NCBI GenBank assembly: GCA_003648575.1
Contig: QMPN01000107.1
Span: forward strand, 1 to 9,378
Source: Bacteroidota bacterium
GTDB lineage: Bacteria > Bacteroidota > Bacteroidia > Bacteroidales > B18-G4
Direction: 5' to 3'
Length of the DNA stretch: 9,378 bases
The position numbers and the translations under genes were made by a program. A model generated the notes under the pieces. That model saw nothing but the letters and a program-made list of their open reading frames with translations, was not told the DNA's origin and made no database searches. Of this stretch, positions 1-5,238 are shown piece by piece; within the stretch, counting starts at the first letter, position 1, and each line of letters begins with the position of its first letter.

Positions 1-371
1 CCAATTATATAATACTCAGTCCTGTTTCCTCTTATCAACAATATTGTATCTGAGCCTGCATACTTCACTATTGAATCACCAATTTGCAGACTTTCATGAA
101 GGGATATGTTTTCGGTTTTATAATTTCTTGATAGATCAATAAATAACTTATTCCCGTCCTTTAGTGTTACAAAGCTTGCTCCTTTTTCAATGTATATGTC
201 ATCAATTATCCCATTTACTGATGTTTCATCTGAAATATTATGGTATTCAGAATGAAGGTTTTTAATTCTGTTTGAGTTATAGATTGTACCAAATATTACT
301 AAACTCAGGATGAAAACTATTGCTGGGATATAGTATTTTGGTTCTACCTTAATATGATAATCCGTTCTCAT
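1..371 (-). CDS. Small single-pass membrane protein, 3' end cut off by the window edge
   Basis: An open frame starts at an ATG (371-369) and stays open for 123 codons to the left edge, so the C-terminus is missing. The product begins with a short polar segment (about residues 1-13), then one hydrophobic helix (about 14-31, core PAIVFILSLVIFGTI). A polar region follows that alternates short hydrophobic stretches (NGIIDDIYIEKG, KLFIDL, DTILLI), suggesting a small beta-rich domain on the far side of the membrane. There are no cysteines. I do not recognise the family; single-helix proteins of this pattern are common unnamed genes in Bacteroidota. By hand count bases 1-360 are about 30% G+C, clearly lower than the hut genes to the right. 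No clear ribosome-binding site precedes the ATG. That it is a real gene is likely from the clean frame and the plausible protein; its function is unknown. Confidence 0.7.
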   Translation of the reverse strand, partial: MRTDYHIKVEPKYYIPAIVFILSLVIFGTIYNSNRIKNLHSEYHNISDETSVNGIIDDIYIEKGASFVTLKDGNKLFIDLSRNYKTENISLHESLQIGDSIVKYAGSDTILLIRGNRTEYYII

Positions 372-454
372 AATAATGCCCTCTACTGGCGTGAATCTGC
401 TTGGCAAGCAACTTTTACTTGCTCACTATTCAAATTTACAACAATAAAGTGAAT

Positions 455-677
455 TTGTCATCCTGACGACTGCGCTCGCCGAAGCTTTTGCGAAGGTGAG
501 GAAGGAGGAAGGAAGAGTTTCAAGTTTCGGGTTCAAATGTGGAGGTACCTGTCAAAGTCATGCATGAAGTCAGCGGGATGCACCTGTTGGCTGAGTGCAA
601 CTCGCCAACTGGAGGTAGCTGTTTGCTGGGTGCGGTGCGATATGCTTTCTTCATCGCTTCGCTCCTCAGAATGACAA
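455..677. repeat. Gene-free interval bounded by an inverted 12-bp motif (dispersed-repeat-like element)
   Basis: The 312-bp gap between the left-edge gene and cdaA (372-683) holds no credible gene. TTGTCATCCTGA at 455-466 and TCAGAATGACAA at 666-677 are inverted copies matching at 11 of 12 positions. Inside both ends the sequence stays similar in style, with GCG/GAAG-rich stretches (GCGAAGGTGAGGAAGGAGG near 490-510, and CTTCTTCATCGCTTCGCTCC near 645-665 on the other strand). Two related sub-motifs sit inside: GGAGGTACCTGT near 541 and GGAGGTAGCTGT near 612. Motifs of the GTCATTCTGA...GCGAAG type are, from memory, recurrent intergenic repeats in Bacteroidota genomes. Whether this is a mobile MITE-like unit, a REP-like element or two independent copies cannot be decided from one window. 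Bases 372-454 hold only a tiny hairpin-like TGCTTGGCAAGCA. Confidence 0.5.
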
Positions 678-683
678 TTGCTT

Positions 684-1529
684 TTATCTAGCCTTTTCTA
701 CCTCCACCTCCACCGGATTTTCTTTCGGCAAAGGCTTTTCCGTAAACTCATCTTCGAGGAATGATTTCAATTCTGCCACACTGACTTTTGAAATAAGCTT
801 TCCTTCTACAGAGTATGCGATCTTTCCGTTTTCCTCCGACACTACTATTGCAATGGAATCCGATACTTCGGTGATCCCTACTGCAGCCCTGTGCCTGAGT
901 CCCAGACGCTTGGGGATATCAGTATTTCCGGAAACCGGGAGGATACATGCGGCTGCCATGATCACATTCCCGCTGATGATCACTGCACCATCATGCAATG
1001 GGCCCTGTCCGTAAAAAATATTTTCGAGCAATGGAGTGGAAAGCCTGGCTTCTATTACTTCACCGGTGTTGATGTATTGCTTAAGCTCATTTTTCCTGGT
1101 GAGGATAAGCAGGGCACCCTGCTTCATCTCTGCCATGCTATTACAGGCGAGCACGATGGCATTGGCATCGATACCCGGCTGATTATCAATATTCAGCCTC
1201 CAGAAAAGAAAGCGTCTTCCTTTGCTCCTCATGAATGTGGTGGATCCCAGGGCAAGGAGAAAACGCCGGATCTCAGGCTGAAAAATAACAATGAGTGCAA
1301 TAAACCCTACACTTATAAAGGCCCCGAGTATCTTGCTAAGCAGTTCCATCTGCAGCGCATTCACGACCTGCCAGATCAACACAACTGCAACGATCCCGAA
1401 GAAGATGTTAATAGCAACGGTGCCTTTCAAGAGCTTATACAGCTCATACAAAAGCAGCGCTACCAGGAAGATATCAACGATATCAATCCACCTGATCTGA
1501 ATAAAACCGGTGATAAAAAGGTCAGTCAA
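684..1529 (-). CDS. cdaA: Membrane-bound diadenylate cyclase (c-di-AMP synthase), CdaA/DacA type
   Basis: The 281-residue product joins two ATP molecules into cyclic di-AMP, a second messenger tied to potassium, osmotic and envelope control. Three hydrophobic helices (about residues 16-34, 38-58 and 67-84) anchor it in the inner membrane; the sequence FQPEIRR follows the third, as in the family. The DAC domain spans about 100-255 and shows both signature motifs: D180-G181-A182 within GPLHDGAVII, and R212-H213-R214 within LGLRHRAAVGITEVSD. The length is close to the roughly 273 residues usual for CdaA. The start is a TTG (1529-1527): an in-frame stop lies two codons upstream, and the first in-frame ATG would remove two helices, so TTG or a nearby non-ATG codon must be used. 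The C-terminal tail (about 262-281) is proline- and glutamate-rich. No glmM or cdaR-like partner is adjacent; the neighbour upstream is the unrelated dabb gene, 140 bp away, so cdaA may have its own promoter. Confidence 0.95.
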   Translation of the reverse strand: MTDLFITGFIQIRWIDIVDIFLVALLLYELYKLLKGTVAINIFFGIVAVVLIWQVVNALQMELLSKILGAFISVGFIALIVIFQPEIRRFLLALGSTTFMRSKGRRFLFWRLNIDNQPGIDANAIVLACNSMAEMKQGALLILTRKNELKQYINTGEVIEARLSTPLLENIFYGQGPLHDGAVIISGNVIMAAACILPVSGNTDIPKRLGLRHRAAVGITEVSDSIAIVVSEENGKIAYSVEGKLISKVSVAELKSFLEDEFTEKPLPKENPVEVEVEKAR

Positions 1530-1556
1530 AGCTTATTTATTTCATTATACTGCATT

Positions 1557-1572
1557 AAACCCTAAAGGGTTT
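1557..1572. other. Short palindrome between dabb and cdaA
   Basis: AAACCCTAAAGGGTTT is a near-perfect palindrome with 6-bp arms and a 4-base centre, lying 28 bp upstream of the cdaA start. On the minus strand no T-run follows it, so it is a poor fit for an intrinsic terminator of the dabb transcript. It could be a protein-binding site for control of cdaA, but nothing else in the sequence supports that. Confidence 0.3.
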
Positions 1573-1592
1573 TGAAAGTGAATAAAATACTT

Positions 1593-1673
1593 AGTATTTA
1601 GAGTACTTAAAGTATTTAGAGTATTTAGAGTACTTAGAGTATTTAAAGTATTTAGAGTATTTAGAGTGTTTAA
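1593..1673 (+). repeat. Array of nine 9-bp tandem units (AGTATTTAG type), copy 1
   Basis: Nine consecutive 9-bp units run from 1593 to 1673 with consensus AGTAYTTAR. In order the variants are AGTATTTAG, AGTACTTAA, AGTATTTAG (twice), AGTACTTAG, AGTATTTAA, AGTATTTAG (twice) and AGTGTTTAA. A tenth, degenerate unit (AGTTTATAG, 1674-1682) lies inside the last codons of dabb. The dabb stop codon (TTA on the plus strand, 1670-1672) lies in the ninth unit, so the array begins exactly where the gene ends. The same repeat recurs in inverted orientation at 3683-3754. There are no spacers of unique sequence, so it is not a CRISPR array. Confidence 0.9.
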
Positions 1674-1972
1674 AGTTTATAGTCTACGACTGCTGTGCTC
1701 TCCATAACCTCATACAGGTGTTCAAGAACCTTCTGATGTTCGGGATGCACCCGGTATGTTTCGAGTGTTTCCATGCTATCAAATGTTGAAGTCAGCACGA
1801 GGTCATATGCTGATGATTTGGTACTCATGTTCTTTCCCACCTCCATGCTCAGCAATTTGGGTATTTTTCCCAGGAGTCCTTCGATGGAAGCTTTAAGCCT
1901 TCTCCCATTCTCCAATTTCTCTTCCGGGCTCCCGGCCTCCTTGAGGCGTATCATTACTATGTGTTTAATCAT
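1670..1972 (-). CDS. Dabb-domain (stress-responsive A/B barrel) small protein
   Basis: This 100-residue protein matches the Dabb family (ferredoxin-like alpha+beta barrel dimers). It shows the typical N-terminal strand MIKHIVMIRLKE, a helix with the family-like PEEKLENGRRLKASIEGL stretch (about 16-33), the central strand SAYDLVLTSTFDS (about 53-65) and the late motif YRVHPEHQKV (about 73-82), ending in a hydrophobic strand. There is no signal peptide, so it should be cytoplasmic. Its ATG overlaps the ftcD stop codon as ATGA (1972-1969), which indicates translational coupling and co-transcription with ftcD and probably hutI. Dabb proteins are functionally diverse, including some small enzymes, and many are uncharacterised. 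A role alongside histidine or formimino-group catabolism is an inference from position only. Its last codons and stop run into the 9-bp repeat array. Confidence 0.88.
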   Translation of the reverse strand: MIKHIVMIRLKEAGSPEEKLENGRRLKASIEGLLGKIPKLLSMEVGKNMSTKSSAYDLVLTSTFDSMETLETYRVHPEHQKVLEHLYEVMESTAVVDYKL

Positions 1973-3654
1973 TTTATTTTTGAATTTACGATCTCCAGGA
2001 TTTCGGTTTCTGTTTGCAAAGCATTTTTCTCTACCTCCTCACCACGCGAAAGCAGGTCATTTACAAAGTCCTTATCATCCACGCCATCAGCATTGATCTT
2101 CACATTCAGGTATGCTCCCATCACGGCAGTACGTGCACAGAGAGCGCCAACGCCTGCATCCGATAGGGAGGCTTCAAGCCCATTCTCTGCCATGGCTTTC
2201 ATCACTTTCATCGATTCCAGCGAGCGTTCCATCACTCGGAAAGGGATCTGCATAGCATACTTCGATGCTTCCTGTATAGCCTGGCGCCTGGCTGCCTTTT
2301 CACCATCGGTTCCTTTTGGTAAGCCAAAGCCTTCCATAATCATATTGAACGCACGGGTATCTTCATCGACGAGAAAGAGGAGTTCATCTTTGAGAGCCTG
2401 TCCTTTTTCTGCCCAATCGGAATATTCTTCCCAGCGCTCATCCCATCCGCGTTTATGTGATGAGAGATTCGCAACCATCGTGCCCAGTGAAACGCCCAGG
2501 ACGCCCACGTAGGCTGATATTGATCCACCTCCGGGTGCAGGTGACTCGCTTGCAGTCTCATCAGCAAAGGCAAATAAGTCCATATCCACCAGCTTATCTC
2601 CATCATCAGCATCGATCATATATTCGATGATTTTTTCTTTGGGGTTGAAAGGTTTCAGCTCATCCAGCCCCATCGATTTGGCGGCGATCTTCAGCAATTC
2701 CTTATTCGACACCCCTGTTGAGCGTTTTTGTTTTTGTAAAAAGTATTTTCCGGCATCCAGCATGGCCTGCAAGGGGATCAGTCCTACGAGTTCTGAGCCG
2801 GTAACCCTGATGCCGCGCGCTTCTGCCTTTTTAGAGGTTTCGTCGAAAGCGATATGCACCGGTGTGATACTGATATTGGTAAGGTTCATAGAGATCTGGG
2901 CAACACCATATTCTTCAATGAACCAGCCAATGGCCTTTACAGATTTAAGGGCTCCCGGAATCATGATCCTTTTTCCATTTTCATCCTTCATGATCTTCCC
3001 GAGGATTGGATTTCCTTCCCTCCTGGGGCGGCCACGCTCACGTACATCGAATGCGATAGCGTTTGCCCTGCGTGTTGAGGTTGTATTCAGGTTTACATTG
3101 AAAGCCACCAGGAAGTCGCGTGCGCCCACTGCTGTTACTCCTGCCCCTGCATTGAATTTGGCGGGGCCGAAGTCTGGTTTCCAGTGGGGATCCTTCAATT
3201 TTTCACGCATACCTTCATACTCACCCGACCGGCAGGTGGCCAGGTTGCGGCGTTCCTCTGTGAAAGCAGCATTTTCATAGCAATATATCGGTATATCCAA
3301 CTCCTTCCCTATCCTCTCGGCCAGCTTTCGGGCATATTCCACAGTTTCTTCCATGCTGATATTGGCAACCGGTACAAGCGGACAAACATCTGTTGCCCCC
3401 ATGCGAGGGTGTTCACCTTTGTGTTTGCTCATGTCGATCACCTCTGAGGCTTTCTTCACTGCCCTGAATGCTGCTTCAATCACATATTCCGGTTCTCCCA
3501 CCATGGTGACCACGGTACGGTTGGTGGCTGCGCCTGGATCTACATCCAGCAATTTAACACCCTCTGAGCGTTCAATTTCATCTGTGATCTGTTTGATCAC
3601 TGCCATATCCCTACCCTCGCTGAAGTTGGGTACACATTCGATAAGTTGTTTCAT
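1969..3654 (-). CDS. ftcD: Bifunctional glutamate formimidoyltransferase / formimidoyltetrahydrofolate cyclodeaminase
   Basis: The 561-residue product should transfer the formimino group of N-formimino-glutamate to tetrahydrofolate, then deaminate the product to 5,10-methenyl-THF and ammonia. The transferase N-subdomain (about 1-180) starts with IECVPNFSEGRD and carries H82 in KGEHPRMGATDV, matching the catalytic His82 described for porcine FTCD. The transferase C-subdomain covers about 181-300 (VNLNTT, SMNLTN). A linker of about 320-355 leads to the cyclodeaminase domain (about 356-561), with SPAPGGGSISAY (371-382) and the acidic motif VDEDTRAFN (429-437). This is the fused domain order of the animal enzyme (about 541 residues); many bacteria use separate ftcD and fchA genes. 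No signal peptide is present, so it is cytoplasmic. It lies 91 bp after hutI, whose product is its substrate, and overlaps dabb by 4 bp. The start ATG follows an A-rich AAAAAG, the usual weak leader. Confidence 0.96.
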   Translation of the reverse strand: MKQLIECVPNFSEGRDMAVIKQITDEIERSEGVKLLDVDPGAATNRTVVTMVGEPEYVIEAAFRAVKKASEVIDMSKHKGEHPRMGATDVCPLVPVANISMEETVEYARKLAERIGKELDIPIYCYENAAFTEERRNLATCRSGEYEGMREKLKDPHWKPDFGPAKFNAGAGVTAVGARDFLVAFNVNLNTTSTRRANAIAFDVRERGRPRREGNPILGKIMKDENGKRIMIPGALKSVKAIGWFIEEYGVAQISMNLTNISITPVHIAFDETSKKAEARGIRVTGSELVGLIPLQAMLDAGKYFLQKQKRSTGVSNKELLKIAAKSMGLDELKPFNPKEKIIEYMIDADDGDKLVDMDLFAFADETASESPAPGGGSISAYVGVLGVSLGTMVANLSSHKRGWDERWEEYSDWAEKGQALKDELLFLVDEDTRAFNMIMEGFGLPKGTDGEKAARRQAIQEASKYAMQIPFRVMERSLESMKVMKAMAENGLEASLSDAGVGALCARTAVMGAYLNVKINADGVDDKDFVNDLLSRGEEVEKNALQTETEILEIVNSKIK

Positions 3655-3682
3655 CTTTTTATATAGGTTCTAAATTTATTAA

Positions 3683-3754
3683 CTCCAAACTCAAGTCACT
3701 TTAAGTACTTTAAATACTCTAAGTACTCTAAATACTTTAAGTACTCTAAATACT
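3683..3754 (-). repeat. Array of 9-bp tandem units (AGTATTTAG type), copy 2, inverted to copy 1
   Basis: Read on the minus strand from 3754, six clear 9-bp units follow one another: AGTATTTAG, AGTACTTAA, AGTATTTAG, AGTACTTAG, AGTATTTAA and AGTACTTAA. Two degenerate units follow (AGTGACTTG, AGTTTGGAG, to 3683). The order of variants parallels copy 1 at 1593-1682, with one unit fewer before and one fewer after the fourth; even the degenerate AGTG and AGTTT units fall in corresponding places. The minus strand at 3755-3724 is identical over 32 bases to the plus strand at 1592-1623. The first unit overlaps hutI: its AGT-ATT-TAG supplies the last Ser, Ile and stop codons. The array fills most of the 91-bp hutI-ftcD gap. 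Confidence 0.9.
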
Positions 3755-5017
3755 ACTCTTCTTATCCACCAGCAGCTCACCATTTACGATCACTTTTTCC
3801 ACCTTATCACTTCCGTAAGCATAAGGAAGAAATTCATAAGACGGGATATCACTGGTAATAATAATGTTTGCTTTCTTTCCCTTCCCTATGCTGCCATACT
3901 CTTCGCTCAATCCCATGGCATATGCGCTGTTGATCGTCACCGCATTGATGGCCTCTTCGGGCAGCATCCTGTATATAATGCTTCCTAACGAGAGGATGAA
4001 TTGCATATTGCCTGAAGGTGAAGATCCTGGGTTGAAGTCGCTGGCCATTGCTACCGGCAGGCCGGCATCTATCATCTTCCTTGCCGGGGCGTAGATCAAC
4101 CCCAGGAAAAAGGATGCACCGGGTAACAATGTAGGCATGGTCTCTGTTCCCAGCAGGGCATCGATCTCCTCATCGCCCGTGTATTCGAGGTGGTCGACAG
4201 ATAAGGCATTATATTTCACGCCTAGCTGTATGCCTCCCGAATAATCCAGTTCATTGGCATGGATCTTTGGCCGGAGTCCATATTTCATTCCGGCATTCAG
4301 AATGCGGTCAGTATCTTCCACGGTAAAGAAACCACGATCGCAGAATACATCAATATAGTCGGCCAGCTCTTCCGAGGCCACCTGGGGGATCATCTCATTA
4401 ATAATCAGATCCACATATGCTTTCTGCTTTCCTTTATATTCAGCCGGAATAGCATGCGCTCCAAGGAAAGTAGATACGATCTTCAGAGGTGAACGCTCCT
4501 TCAGGCTTCTGATTACCCTGAGCATCTTTAACTCATTCTCGGTGTTCAGTCCGTAACCGCTTTTGATCTCCACGGCAGCTGTTCCCAGAAACATGATCTC
4601 GTTCAGTCTGCCCAGGGCTGATTCAACAAGCTCATCTTCAGATGTCTCATGCATTTTTCTGGCCGAATTCAGTATCCCTCCACCCCTTTTCGCAATCTCT
4701 TCATACGACAGGCCTTTGATCTTATCAATATATTCGATCTCACGGCTTGCAGGGAACACCAGGTGGGTGTGTGAGTCACAAAAAGCAGGCATCAGGTATT
4801 TCCCCCTTGCATCGATCAAGTCTGGTTTAGTTGTTGACTTTATAGCAGCATCATCGAATGTATCCATACTTCCAAAATCCAGGATACGGTCTCCGTCGGT
4901 AAGCAACCAGCCATTGTCCAGATGAGGAAGCTCAGCCATATTCTTTCCAGCCACCTTTAATGCGCCTTCTTCCCGAACTTGCAGGATGGATTTTATATTC
5001 TTGATTAATAATGACAT
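3746..5017 (-). CDS. hutI: Imidazolonepropionase (histidine degradation)
   Basis: HutI hydrolyses 4-imidazolone-5-propionate to N-formimino-L-glutamate, the third step of histidine catabolism, in the cytoplasm. With the start at 5017 the protein has 423 residues, close to the approximately 421 of the Bacillus enzyme. It is an amidohydrolase-fold metalloenzyme. Visible landmarks are the metal motif H83-T-H85 (SHTHLVFPASRE), VEIKSGYGL (149-157), GAHAIPAEY (186-194, H188), the metal ligand H253 in HANELDYSGG, H276 in VDHLEY, and D327 in SDFNPGSSPSGNM. The frame extends upstream to a further ATG at 5083, but those 22 residues look non-native, and homologues begin near MSLLIKNIKSIL, so 5017 is preferred. 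The last residues Ser-Ile and the stop come from the 9-bp repeat array. Its product feeds the ftcD enzyme encoded 91 bp downstream; the hutH and hutU genes are not visible here. Confidence 0.95.
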   Translation of the reverse strand: MSLLIKNIKSILQVREEGALKVAGKNMAELPHLDNGWLLTDGDRILDFGSMDTFDDAAIKSTTKPDLIDARGKYLMPAFCDSHTHLVFPASREIEYIDKIKGLSYEEIAKRGGGILNSARKMHETSEDELVESALGRLNEIMFLGTAAVEIKSGYGLNTENELKMLRVIRSLKERSPLKIVSTFLGAHAIPAEYKGKQKAYVDLIINEMIPQVASEELADYIDVFCDRGFFTVEDTDRILNAGMKYGLRPKIHANELDYSGGIQLGVKYNALSVDHLEYTGDEEIDALLGTETMPTLLPGASFFLGLIYAPARKMIDAGLPVAMASDFNPGSSPSGNMQFILSLGSIIYRMLPEEAINAVTINSAYAMGLSEEYGSIGKGKKANIIITSDIPSYEFLPYAYGSDKVEKVIVNGELLVDKKSSI

Positions 5018-5197
5018 AACACAGGAAGTTGTAAACGATCTATTGAGAAGCGAAAATAATAAAATTCGCCCAAATTCCGGCATAAGAAATAATCACTTTT
5101 TCCATGCAACCAATTCAGGTATTGCAGGGTCTGTATAAATAGGAAACAATCTTGAATTATTCTGCAAGCTGATATCTTATAAATAAAGTATTATATA

Positions 5198-5205
5198 TAT
5201 ATTTG
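5198..5205 (+). promoter_or_regulatory. Candidate Bacteroidota -7 promoter element for the first C10 protease
   Basis: TATATTTG matches the Bacteroidota -7 consensus TAnnTTTG exactly and sits 33 bp before the chosen ATG at 5239, implying a leader of roughly 25-30 nt. The surrounding sequence is very AT-rich. No good TTG (-33) box lies about 20 bp upstream, so the call rests on one element and its position. The rest of the 221-bp divergent gap (5018-5238) must also hold the start signals for hutI, but I found no convincing match there. Confidence 0.5.
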
Positions 5206-5238
5206 CGAACTATTGAAATTAATTTAATTAATTATATC

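Noticed and set aside
891..1565. 224-residue plus-strand open frame
   Set aside because: It lies opposite cdaA, whose frame has clear family motifs; the plus-strand product is low-complexity and resembles no protein family.
1557..1572. Intrinsic terminator for the dabb transcript
   Set aside because: The palindrome has only 6-bp arms and no following T-run on the minus strand.
1593..1673. Possible CRISPR array from regularly repeated units
   Set aside because: Units are 9 bp and contiguous with no unique spacers, and no cas gene is nearby.
1961..2512. 183-residue plus-strand open frame, serine- and arginine-rich
   Set aside because: It is the antisense shadow of ftcD, whose cyclodeaminase motifs are unmistakable on the minus strand.
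5015..5083. Extended N-terminus of hutI starting at 5083
   Set aside because: The 22 extra residues do not fit the family start, and the ATG at 5017 gives the usual protein length.
5203..5238. TTG start for the first C10 protease at 5203
   Set aside because: It would put charged residues before the signal peptide, and the TTG is part of the TATATTTG promoter-like motif; ATG 5239 directly begins a signal peptide.
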